64,000 bases of DNA, taken from positions 124,001 to 188,000 of the forward strand of contig CAZDDI010000001.1 in the NCBI GenBank assembly GCA_964504195.1, in the 5' to 3' direction. Source of the DNA: CAZDDI01 sp964504195. Lineage in GTDB: Bacteria; Chloroflexota; Anaerolineae; B4-G1; SLSP01. This document shows positions 41,901 through 48,501 of the stretch, one piece after another. Every line of letters starts with the position of its first letter. Position 1 is the stretch's first letter. Under the pieces are notes generated by a model that saw only the letters and a program-made list of their open reading frames with translations, was not told where the DNA came from and made no database searches. A program made the translations under genes and the position numbers.

Positions 41901-42351
41901 CGTCTGGCGCTTGGGGCAGGACCAGCCGGTGAAGGTGTACTACCTGGTATACGCGGGGACGATGGAAGAGCGCGCGATCAACCTGATCGGGGCCAAGATG
42001 GCCGCGAGCCAGATGTTGTATGGCGATGATGTGGCCGGCGCGTTGGTGGACGATGCTGATGACACGAGCATTATCCAGCAGTTGATGCAGGTTATCGAAA
42101 CCGGCGCGGACGTGCCGCGCGTGACCAGTATTCTGGGCCGCGATGATGGCACGACCTGGAGCCCGGTGGGTTCGCCCACCCGGCGCTCGCCGGCGCTGGA
42201 CTGGGCGGCGGTCTGGCTGCAAGAACAAGGCTTTGCCAGCGTGACCCAGGTGGTCAAGCCCAAAAAGGCGCGGGCGGCTAAGGTCAGCCCGGCGCAGGCG
42301 ACCCTCTTTGCGCTGCCCGCCGCGGCCTCTGCCGCGCCGCCGACGGCTTAA
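38926..42351 (+). CDS. Adenine DNA methyltransferase fused to SNF2-type helicase
   Basis: 1141 residues. The N-terminal domain is an N6-adenine MTase (DUF6094-like): YYPTPDSV at the start, motif I DPCCGTGKAV near 40, and catalytic NPPYDW near 111. After a linker, an SF2/SNF2 ATPase: Walker A EMGYGKTTT near 428, CPPHLVEKW (motif Ia), an inserted CxxC zinc-like segment (VCPHCGAVLPLE), Walker B VVDEVHEY near 679, TGTFYGG (motif III), and the C-terminal lobe with TRRVWRLGQ near 991. This layout resembles phage and plasmid DarB-type or BREX/DISARM-like methylase-helicase fusions. It may modify and remodel the incoming element DNA to escape restriction, or act as a defence. No nuclease motif was seen. 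Confidence 0.8.
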   Translation: MARLAAQAQAEYYPTPDSVSALVASYIEVKARADQFTRLYDPCCGTGKAVADIAALFTARVPDAAIQVWGSELHEGRAAEAATRLDQALCAPFEAVDWRPARGIASVLFLNPPYDWSEEGGRGTRMEEYFLNRGTQALVPGGVLVLIIPVSALTWTLSQTLYAAYEDVVVTRFPDAEYARFKQVVIFGKRREKPLNVYEVYQEAQWLENFGHTRYNAQDPRTLPQLTLQETPRYSAPGLQSRKAQLFRHQWAAEEVQAALRAPANPFPDQALGKLDILCPLKRGHLAQLLAAGLMGTLTLDNEVLKGLSVKRVELSEEDDGTTHKTFERTKWETHLVHVTEQGLAYYEGAQALPFLERHANRLAQELMSQSQPYGGNPTAGENRILDTLSRHRLRPDGGRGLFDSQRESAVAAARAMRRYGVAHLIAEMGYGKTTTAGGVLALLGDYPAFVMCPPHLVEKWARELTDVVPGCQPEVVNNLTELQAVVERYQPGEKLIVIASQNKVKLGPGWEAATGKRYTFPRPANATAEVIAQYREPFRKALAAYQETQVALRAAYAEAPEDTALHAQLREQLATQRQAALQTARAYPVCPHCGAVLPLEVDYHKEPRHCRDVRADVKALILAGNLDREEGLDSPLYRDQVQACQRPLYHNQPQLARRWPLDHYIQRQLPGFFKVLVVDEVHEYKAGESDRGEAFGRLCQAIPQVLTLTGTFYGGVSSSLFYLLLRTQRDMWADWELSEGERWIETYGRIQKVYSETSAGSRTNARSRVRVNVKEIPGTAPTVLKHILHTAIFRSIKDLGVLLPPFADEVVTLPLTTAQQKDYERVEKFTWDLVREYRNRYLSSWLQWTLARPNSGFRQEVVEGVKADEVLVVDAVFTGEELSPKEEWLVQHCRQERAQGRKVLVYVRQTATRDIRKRLLAVLQRAGIHAQELPDGIAPSKREAWLNEKQPEVLITNPRRVATGLDLVMYHSAVFYEIEYSLYTLWQATRRVWRLGQDQPVKVYYLVYAGTMEERAINLIGAKMAASQMLYGDDVAGALVDDADDTSIIQQLMQVIETGADVPRVTSILGRDDGTTWSPVGSPTRRSPALDWAAVWLQEQGFASVTQVVKPKKARAAKVSPAQATLFALPAAASAAPPTA

Positions 42352-42355
42352 CGCC

Positions 42356-42447
42356 GGTAACGCGCGTTGTCCGACCTGGGGCAGCGCGCGTTACCGCGCT
42401 GCCCCAGGTCTTTTTTCTGGCTAAGTTAAATCTGAGGAGAAAAGACC
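42356..42447 (+). terminator. Leader-type RNA with terminator/antiterminator arrangement
   Basis: Arms: A 42356-42366 with A' 42385-42395 (11 bp perfect, GGTAACGCGCG); B 42373-42388 with B' 42395-42410 (16 bp perfect, GACCTGGGGCAGCGCG) followed by TTTTTT, so B:B' is an intrinsic terminator and A:A' its competitor. C 42407-42414 with C' 42440-42447 (GGTCTTTT/AAAAGACC) closes over the GAGGAG just before the start at 42448. Arm A begins five bases after the stop of the helicase gene, within reach of a terminating ribosome. Confidence 0.8.
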
Positions 42448-42567
42448 ATGACCTATCTACGTTGTACTGACTGTGGGGTAATCTTTGCCCAAAACGACAC
42501 TCGGGCAGATTACGAAGACACCCCGCTCGGCTATCTGTACGCAGATGGCGCGGAGTGGGATTGCTAG
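42448..42567 (+). CDS. 39-residue CxxC peptide
   Basis: Short frame: MTYLRCTDCGVIFAQ, then an acidic stretch (DTRADYEDTPLG) and AEWDC at the end. GAGGAG precedes it and the stop overlaps AGGAGG of the next gene, so it is a plausible small gene. The CTDC pair plus the terminal Cys may bind zinc. No family recognised. Confidence 0.5.
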   Translation: MTYLRCTDCGVIFAQNDTRADYEDTPLGYLYADGAEWDC

Positions 42568-42580
42568 GAGGATGGTCACC

Positions 42581-43093
42581 ATGACTATCATCCAAGGTAA
42601 TCTAACTACGGGCCTGGCCGCGCTGGATGCGCTCGCCACAAAGCGCGTGGGCGCTCCCGTGCTCCCGCGCCGGCGTACTCCGCCGCTCGCGGAACCGGCG
42701 GCCACTGCTAACAGTGTTGCCTTCGACGACTGGACCTTGATTCATGCCTATACCCGCGCCCAGGCATTGGCCGATGGCTTCCTGGTGGATGTCACGGCGC
42801 AGGCCCGGCAAACCGGGTTTGTGTGGCCGGTGGCGGTCACGCGGACGGTGTGGAGCATGATCGAGGCAATTCCTGTAGCGCACGCCTGCGAAGATCTCGC
42901 CGGGCGGTTGCATGATGTGTTGTGGATGGCTTTTCTGGCGATTCGCCGCGCTCCAAGCGGTGGCTCAGAACTGCTCTACCAACTCATCTTGCACACGGCC
43001 ACCGCGCCGGATGAAGTGACGCTGAAACTCGTCACGGGCCCCGGCGATGACGGCGAGCCGGTAGTCACCATCATGCTACCGGACGAAGATTAA
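42581..43093 (+). CDS. DUF6573-family protein
   Basis: 170 residues from the ATG after AGGAGGATGGTCACC; a longer in-frame extension runs through the 39-residue gene and is rejected. The core DWTLIHAYTRAQALADGFL, VDVTAQARQTGFVWPVAVT and LHDVLWMAFLAIRR is typical of DUF6573, small proteins common on plasmids and integrative elements of Actinobacteria and Chloroflexota, of unknown activity. Last element gene before the terminator and the integrase, which has its own promoter. Confidence 0.65.
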   Translation: MTIIQGNLTTGLAALDALATKRVGAPVLPRRRTPPLAEPAATANSVAFDDWTLIHAYTRAQALADGFLVDVTAQARQTGFVWPVAVTRTVWSMIEAIPVAHACEDLAGRLHDVLWMAFLAIRRAPSGGSELLYQLILHTATAPDEVTLKLVTGPGDDGEPVVTIMLPDED

Positions 43094-43131
43094 GGTTTTG
43101 CCAAACAAATCGCGGCGTCAGCCGCACCTCC

Positions 43132-43167
43132 AAAAAGCCCCAACCTGTGTGTTGGGGCTTTTTTTGT
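43132..43167 (+). terminator. Intrinsic terminator
   Basis: AAAAAGCCCCAAC / GTTGGGGCTTTTTTT: 9 bp of GC-rich stem extended by A-T pairs, short loop and a run of seven T. Ends the element operon ahead of the integrase; the flanking A and T tracts make it potentially active in both directions. Confidence 0.9.
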
Positions 43168-43173
43168 TGGGCC

Positions 43174-43201
43174 TTGACACCGTAAAACAACTCTGTACAA
43201 T
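43174..43201 (+). promoter_or_regulatory. Integrase promoter
   Basis: Consensus -35 TTGACA (43174-43179), 16-bp spacer, and -10 TACAAT (43196-43201), in an AT-rich stretch between the terminator and the integrase. The next 110 bases carry short repeats (CGTAAAA twice; GGGCC, GGCCC and GGGC blocks separated by T runs), suited to integrase arm-binding or a controlling protein. Confidence 0.75.
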
Positions 43202-43321
43202 TAAGTCGTAGAATCACCCTTGTAGAGCCTTTTTGGGCCATGAGAGGCCCTTTTAGGGCGATTTTTGCCCCTTTATCGCACTTGAAAAGCGTCGTAAAAT
43301 GTTTTTAGGGGAGGTGAACTG

Positions 43322-44173
43322 ATGTCAAATGCGTGGCTAACGGCAGTGGAAACGTATCTCGCGGAGTACGAAGGGCTGACCCGCGACCGCTATGCGGCGG
43401 CCCTGACGGAGTTCGCGGCCTGGTATACGGCGACTTATGGCGAGGCCCCTGACCCGGCGTTGCTCACGGGGGAGGAAATCCGGGAGTATCGCAAGTGGCT
43501 GAGTGGTACGCAAAAACTCCAAGCCGCCACGGTCAACCTGCGCCTGGCGGCGCTGCGGGGCGTGCTGCGCCGGCTGGGCCGCGAACTCAAGATCAAGGGC
43601 GTCAAGCAGGTGCAGCCGGACATCGAGGCGCTGGATGGCCGCGAGTTGGGGCGGCTGCTGGCCGCGGTCGAAGGGGCGCGCTGGCAGGATCAGCGGAATC
43701 TCGCCCTGCTCAATGTGCTGGCGCGGGCGGGCCTGCGCGTGAGCGAGGTGCTGGCCTTGCGGTTGGACGATGTGACGCTCAATGGCCGGTCGGGCGCGCT
43801 CTTGGTCCGGCAAGGCAAGGGCCTGAAAGAACGGACGGTCGTATTATCCAAAGAAGCGCGGGCGGCCTTGCGCGCCTACCTGGACGTGCGCCCCCGCGCG
43901 TTACAGACCGATGTGCTGTTCATTAGCCGTTCCTGGCAGCCGCTCGGCCCGCGCGATGTGCAGCGGGTCATCACGGAGGCAGCACAGCGGGCGGGCATCA
44001 CCAAAAAGGTGACGCCGCACACGTTGCGGCACACGTTCGCTACCCGGTTCTTGCAAAATGGCGGCGATCTGGCGACGCTGGCGAAACTGCTGGGGCATAG
44101 CAGCATCGCCACCACAACGCGCTATCTGCATCCTGACGCCGCGCGGGTGCAGGAGATGGTGGAGGATTTGTAG
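43322..44173 (+). CDS. Tyrosine recombinase (phage-type integrase, XerC/D-like)
   Basis: 283 residues, the compact XerC/XerD-like size. N-terminal SAM-like core-binding domain (about 5-90), then the catalytic domain with the complete set: R139 in ARAGLRVSE, K166 in GKGLKE, H233 and R236 in HTLRH, H259 in LLGHSS, and Y268 in TTRYLH. GGGGAGG lies upstream of the start. It is the last gene of the element and the next gene is on the opposite strand, so att probably lies close by, to the right of 44173 or in the 43.2-43.3 kb leader. No tRNA gene is present nearby. Confidence 0.9.
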   Translation: MSNAWLTAVETYLAEYEGLTRDRYAAALTEFAAWYTATYGEAPDPALLTGEEIREYRKWLSGTQKLQAATVNLRLAALRGVLRRLGRELKIKGVKQVQPDIEALDGRELGRLLAAVEGARWQDQRNLALLNVLARAGLRVSEVLALRLDDVTLNGRSGALLVRQGKGLKERTVVLSKEARAALRAYLDVRPRALQTDVLFISRSWQPLGPRDVQRVITEAAQRAGITKKVTPHTLRHTFATRFLQNGGDLATLAKLLGHSSIATTTRYLHPDAARVQEMVEDL

Positions 44174-44228
44174 ATGTGGGCACGGAATCAACAAAAGCAA
44201 TTGAAACGGCACCACGATTCCGTTGACT

Positions 44229-45116
44229 TTATAACAAGGCTCGCTTGAGATGCCAATAGTTATGTAAGGTGCGTGCAAAGACGTATTCCCGGCTTCCGAA
44301 GTTGATGACATCCGCGTTGCGGCCTTCCCGGCAGATGGGGCAATCACAAGGCAACGGCGCGTGGAGCCGGCGGGTGTGTGGCATCGCGGCACCGACTTTA
44401 TCTCTGCTGGCAGCAATAGCGAAACGGCGGAAGGGTTGGCTATAGAAGACCTGGTTATACATGGCAGCTTTTGCTGGACGTGAAGAATCAAGCGATGTTA
44501 TGCCCAAGTCGTGAAGTGTTTGCATGGTGCGGATAGCGCTGACGCCAAAGATGTGTAAATTTACACCCACAACGTCTGTGACTGCGGTGACACGGGCTAT
44601 GATTTCAGGGTGGCTTTTCAGTGGAGCCAACGACCCCAAGCCGTACTGGCTAAAGCCGAGGGCCTTGAGTTCGTGAGCGCAATGCACAGATGAAGCCACA
44701 TCATATCCCTGGATCACTGCCATAAGCTGAATGTGTGGCGATAGGTGTTGCTTAGCGGCAAGTTCTTTAAACTCACACGCATAGGCTATCGTTTGCGTAA
44801 GGCTGCGATCTTTTTCATTCGAAGGGGCATCCGGCGTTAAGATAGGATGATCGGACGCGCAGAGGATGGTCTCTGTTTCGCAATCGCCTAGCATCTGTAG
44901 CTGCCGCTCGAAGTTCTGTCTGGGCGTGGGGCGTTCTTCCGGAGCCAGGGCATACCGGTAGCCGCCGCTGTCCAAAATCAGATAACGGGGCAGGATGGCT
45001 CGCTCAGCGAGCCGCCACTGCCGGCTAACCGAGGTCACACTGATTAAGACTGCGGCATCTGGCTCATAACGTGGATACCACGGATCGCCAGGATACCAGC
45101 TGGCATAAAAGCGCAT
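44229..45116 (-). CDS. dpdA: TGT-like DpdA, short form (7-deazaguanine insertion in DNA)
   Basis: 295 residues, a short member of the DpdA/TgtA5 group of tRNA-guanine-transglycosylase relatives that exchange guanine in DNA for a 7-deazaguanine. The TGT barrel shows ILDSGGYRY near 48-55 (TGT has DSGGFQ), CASDHPIL, and GLGSLAPLK. The zinc site is at the C-terminus: C257-x-C259-x2-C262 and His289 (CDCPIC..YWH). The housekeeping Tgt is about 370 residues, and here the start of the barrel looks trimmed (the protein begins RFYASWYPGDPWY). GGAGA precedes the ATG. It is divergent from a DpdG/DpdH-like pair, a context typical of dpd clusters and not of queuosine synthesis. Confidence 0.75.
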   Translation of the reverse strand: MRFYASWYPGDPWYPRYEPDAAVLISVTSVSRQWRLAERAILPRYLILDSGGYRYALAPEERPTPRQNFERQLQMLGDCETETILCASDHPILTPDAPSNEKDRSLTQTIAYACEFKELAAKQHLSPHIQLMAVIQGYDVASSVHCAHELKALGFSQYGLGSLAPLKSHPEIIARVTAVTDVVGVNLHIFGVSAIRTMQTLHDLGITSLDSSRPAKAAMYNQVFYSQPFRRFAIAASRDKVGAAMPHTRRLHAPLPCDCPICREGRNADVINFGSREYVFARTLHNYWHLKRALL

Positions 45117-45130
45117 GGAATCTCCTAATT

Positions 45131-45174
45131 GTTCTCAATGGAGAACTTGCATCGTGTGGCTATGATGCTATCAT
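45131..45174. promoter_or_regulatory. Divergent promoter region with operator-like inverted repeat
   Basis: The 97-bp gap between the two divergent genes holds GTTCTC-AATG-GAGAAC (45131-45146), a perfect inverted repeat placed just before a plausible plus-strand promoter, TTGCAT (45147-45152), 16 bp, TATCAT (45169-45174). A second repeat, TATGAT-GCT-ATCATA, covers the -10. A regulator bound here could control both directions. Confidence 0.5.
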
Positions 45175-45213
45175 AACGGCCATATCTGTCAAACTCTGTG
45201 GAGGAACGTGCTC

Positions 45214-45996
45214 ATGCTCTTTAGGCCGGTTTATGGCCCGGAACTGGAAGCGATCTGGGCCTATGTTGTTGAGTGCAATCGCGCTGGCATCGCCCCCGGA
45301 CTGGCTGACATCCGTGAAGCTTTTATCCCCCATAACAACGATGGCTCGACGCCCTCTTCACAGAACGTCGAAGACGCACTATCTTTTCTCAAGGCTTGCG
45401 CCATGTTGACCTTTGATGTGGGCTACCGTGCGCGAGTAGATAATCCTGCGCCATTTGCGCTCCAGGTGTTGCAGCAGTTGCGCCGTATCGAGCGTCATCA
45501 GGATACCACAGAAAGCCCGCTTAATCCATTATACTTGTTGTTGCTCACGGAGCTGTTTGTGAAGCCCGATCTCCTCTTTGTTGCCAATGTTCATGCCGTC
45601 GCTAATGAGTTGCAGGATGTGAAGGTTGTCGGCGGATTGAGCCAGGAGAAGACGCGCGCCTGGCAGCGGGTGATGGGGTTTCTCGGCGTGGGACGACGCA
45701 TCGGCAGCGGCTTTCAATGTGTGTATAGCCCGGCTTTGCTTGAGGCGTTCCTGCTAACCGGTGCTCAAGAACCGAGCACGCTTCAGAGTTTTCTTGAGGA
45801 TATAGTGGATGAGATCCTGCCCTATGCCCGCATGGACGGCGATCTGGCACAGGCAGTCAGCATTCCGTTGGCGTATCTTCAGGAAATGGGCAAGATCGAG
45901 CTGTTTTCTATGCAAGACTCGCCCACACGGGCCTATTTTGGCGATAGGCAGTACAAGGGAATCAGCCGGAGGCGCCAGCATGTTGACGTTGTCTAA
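45214..45996 (+). CDS. DpdG-like protein
   Basis: 260 residues; ATG at 45214 preferred for spacing from GGAGG, GTG at 45208 possible. Helical throughout (PELEAIWAYVVECNRAGI, NVEDALSFLKACAMLTFD), with winged-helix-like segments. No catalytic motif. It overlaps the following ATPase gene by 17 bp and diverges from a dpdA-like gene. That arrangement and its size suggest DpdG, a component of 7-deazaguanine DNA-modification/restriction clusters, but my recognition rests on context more than on residues. Confidence 0.45.
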   Translation: MLFRPVYGPELEAIWAYVVECNRAGIAPGLADIREAFIPHNNDGSTPSSQNVEDALSFLKACAMLTFDVGYRARVDNPAPFALQVLQQLRRIERHQDTTESPLNPLYLLLLTELFVKPDLLFVANVHAVANELQDVKVVGGLSQEKTRAWQRVMGFLGVGRRIGSGFQCVYSPALLEAFLLTGAQEPSTLQSFLEDIVDEILPYARMDGDLAQAVSIPLAYLQEMGKIELFSMQDSPTRAYFGDRQYKGISRRRQHVDVV

Positions 45997-48466
45997 GGAC
46001 CTGTGGCCTTGTCTGAGCGCCAACGCGCTGGATGTTTTCGCAACCACTGCCGACCAGCGCTATTTGTTGGGTGAGGACGTATTCCTTCAGACGCACTTCC
46101 CTATCACGCTGCGCCGTTTTGCACCGCAGCGCGCGCCGGAGTCTGTTACAGAAGAACGGCTGCTGCACACGCTCGCCGATACTACAGGACTTCAGCCAGG
46201 CAACCGGGTCTTCGTGCTGTATGGCGCGGCGGGATCGGGCAAATCGGAGTTGATGCGCTGGCTGACTATGCAATTCCAGCGCGAACACCCGGAACGTGCA
46301 GGGGTTACGGTACGCATCCCGCGCACCGAACTCAATGCTTTGCGGATTACTGAGCGTTTCCACCAGATGCTCTCCGGGCAGTATTTCAGCGCGGTGACGC
46401 ACCAGCGTTGGGAGCAGGCGCGCGAGAAGCCGCGCACGCTGGCAAAACTGTTGCTGTTGACCGCGTTGGAGCGCACTCTGGATTCGGATGAACAGATCAA
46501 CGCCCTGTATTATCGGCTGCTGGCCTGGATCGAGCCGCGCATTGTGACCGCACTGCATAAAGTCACCGGGCAGGCCGGCGATGATGCGCCGCTGAATCTG
46601 CTCACCTACGAAGACCTGGAGAGCTTCAAGGCCGAGACTGCGTTGCCTTTTGCGCTAGATTATGAGCAATTTCGGCATCATCTTGCGCGGGCGTTTCGGG
46701 AGCAGCTGCTTGAGAACATTCACTTGCCTGATGTGTTGCAGCAGATTTCGCGCGATCTACAACGCCAGGGGAAGCGGCCCCTGCTGTTGATTGACGACCT
46801 GGTACAATCCATGAACCTGTTTGCCACCGATTTGCTGGATACGTTTATCACGCTGGATAGCGGCAACTGGGATGTGGTCATTGGCCTGACACCCAGCGCG
46901 CTGGCGACTGACGCGCGCGGCAAGGCGCTGCTGGAACGCATCACCTATCTGGATACGGTGGATGATCGGGTAGAGAAATTGTGGCTCTCGGATGTGCAGG
47001 GAAACGCTTCCTATTTTCTCACGGAGGAGAGCTGCTCCGCGTTTGCCGCGCGCTATCTGGAAATGCACCGCGCGCGCAATGGCTGGCGCTGCGCGACCTG
47101 CGCGCAATGCTCACGCTGCACACATCTGGGCGCAGCCGATGCCGATACACTGCTGGCACCGTTCAACATGCTGGCGTTACAGCGGATGTTTCGCGCCTTG
47201 CCGGAGGGCAAGGGCCGGGCGCGGCAGTTCATCCGGGCGCTACGAGAAGTGGTGCGCGCTTTTAGCCAGGAGGCGCGGCCCCTGCAAACGCTGCGCTCCC
47301 ACGCCCGCCTGGATACAGCAGTAGAAGCGGATGACCCGCTCTTGGCCTGCTTGGCGGAACTCTACGCCCTGCCGGTGAATGGCGCGCAGTATGTTAGCCT
47401 TTCTGGGGAGGTGCTGGCGGCTTTTGGGTTGCCAGCGCAAGCGGTGCAGTTGCTGGCAGCGCCTTTACGCAGCGCGCAAACCGCTCCGACCGCGATTACG
47501 CTAACGATACCGACAGACGATCCGGTGCGGTGCGCTATCAAGGATTGGTTGGAGGGCAAGGATGTCAATCGGCAATCGCTGGTGCCGCTGCGGCGGGGGA
47601 TTGCCCGCTGGCTGCGCACGGTAACCCCGATGGAAGGACTCCACGCGCCAGGGATTGCCCGCCCGCACAACGTATTGATCTGGCGCGCGGTGTACCTCAG
47701 CGTCAGCCCGCCGATTTTGTTGGAAGGGGTAGATACGGGGATAGGGCTGCATGTGCCGCGTGGAATTGGGTTGGCAGCCTTCCATCTGTACGATTACGCC
47801 ACTGCGACTGGGCGGGAGGTGAAAACTCTGAGTGCAACGCTGGCCCAGGATGGTCGCCTGTTGCCCTTGCGTTTTGCCGCTGAGGCGCTGCAACGGGATG
47901 TGACGGCGCAACTGGAAGCGCAGTTGGGCTGTGGATTGGATGTACTGGCGTTGGCGTTAAGCGCCGTGCTGAAGCTCGTTGAAGGAACGTCCGAGTTTTC
48001 CCAACAGCAACTCAAACTGGATGCCGCCCAACACCAGAGCAGCCAGGCTTTGTTTGAGGATTGCTTCAAGTTGCGCGACAATGTACTGGATGGGCCGCGC
48101 CTGCGACGGTTGCTGGCGCAATGGACGCCGGCGACCTTGCTGGATTGGTTGCGGCAAGTGGATGTGACCCGAATTGATGACGCCTACCGCTTGGGAAAAC
48201 TACCCCTGCGGGACGCGCTGCGGGCTTACCAGGAGTGTGTTGCCCTGACGGATGCCACAGCCACGCCGCCAGAACTCTCAGAGGCGGCGCGGGTCACGCT
48301 ACACACGCTGCAAACCGAGCCGGGGCTGCCGCTGCACCAAATCCCCGCAGATGTGTGGTGCGAGTTGCAGGGCGGTTGTCCGGATGATTATGCCCGGCTG
48401 TGGGTGACTTACCACACAACAGAGCGCCCCGGCTCAGGGTCATGCCCACTAAACCTGGTAGACTAG
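45980..48466 (+). CDS. DpdH-like P-loop ATPase
   Basis: 828 residues from the ATG inside the end of the upstream gene; longer extensions of the frame only shadow that gene. P-loop GAAGSGKS at 82-89 (in VFVLYGAAGSGKSELMRWL) and Walker B PLLLIDDLVQSM near 265, followed by sensor-like TPSALATDARGKALLERI. Near 372 there is a CATCAQCSRC cluster (four Cys at CxxCxxCxxC) suited to zinc or iron-sulfur. The C-terminal half (about 450-828) is helical and may read or relay target binding. In dpd clusters an ATPase of this kind follows DpdG, and I assign it as DpdH-like. It converges with the SIR2-nSTAND gene 35 bp away. Confidence 0.6.
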   Translation: MLTLSKDLWPCLSANALDVFATTADQRYLLGEDVFLQTHFPITLRRFAPQRAPESVTEERLLHTLADTTGLQPGNRVFVLYGAAGSGKSELMRWLTMQFQREHPERAGVTVRIPRTELNALRITERFHQMLSGQYFSAVTHQRWEQAREKPRTLAKLLLLTALERTLDSDEQINALYYRLLAWIEPRIVTALHKVTGQAGDDAPLNLLTYEDLESFKAETALPFALDYEQFRHHLARAFREQLLENIHLPDVLQQISRDLQRQGKRPLLLIDDLVQSMNLFATDLLDTFITLDSGNWDVVIGLTPSALATDARGKALLERITYLDTVDDRVEKLWLSDVQGNASYFLTEESCSAFAARYLEMHRARNGWRCATCAQCSRCTHLGAADADTLLAPFNMLALQRMFRALPEGKGRARQFIRALREVVRAFSQEARPLQTLRSHARLDTAVEADDPLLACLAELYALPVNGAQYVSLSGEVLAAFGLPAQAVQLLAAPLRSAQTAPTAITLTIPTDDPVRCAIKDWLEGKDVNRQSLVPLRRGIARWLRTVTPMEGLHAPGIARPHNVLIWRAVYLSVSPPILLEGVDTGIGLHVPRGIGLAAFHLYDYATATGREVKTLSATLAQDGRLLPLRFAAEALQRDVTAQLEAQLGCGLDVLALALSAVLKLVEGTSEFSQQQLKLDAAQHQSSQALFEDCFKLRDNVLDGPRLRRLLAQWTPATLLDWLRQVDVTRIDDAYRLGKLPLRDALRAYQECVALTDATATPPELSEAARVTLHTLQTEPGLPLHQIPADVWCELQGGCPDDYARLWVTYHTTERPGSGSCPLNLVD

Positions 48467-48501
48467 GTCGAACCTGTAGATGGTGTAGTATCCAAATGGT
48501 T

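Noticed and set aside
44229..45116. Housekeeping queuine tRNA-ribosyltransferase
   Set aside because: The protein is about 75 residues shorter than Tgt, the motif is DSGGYRY instead of DSGGFQ, and the neighbours are defence genes with no queA, queC or yajC-type context. Tgt function is not fully excluded.
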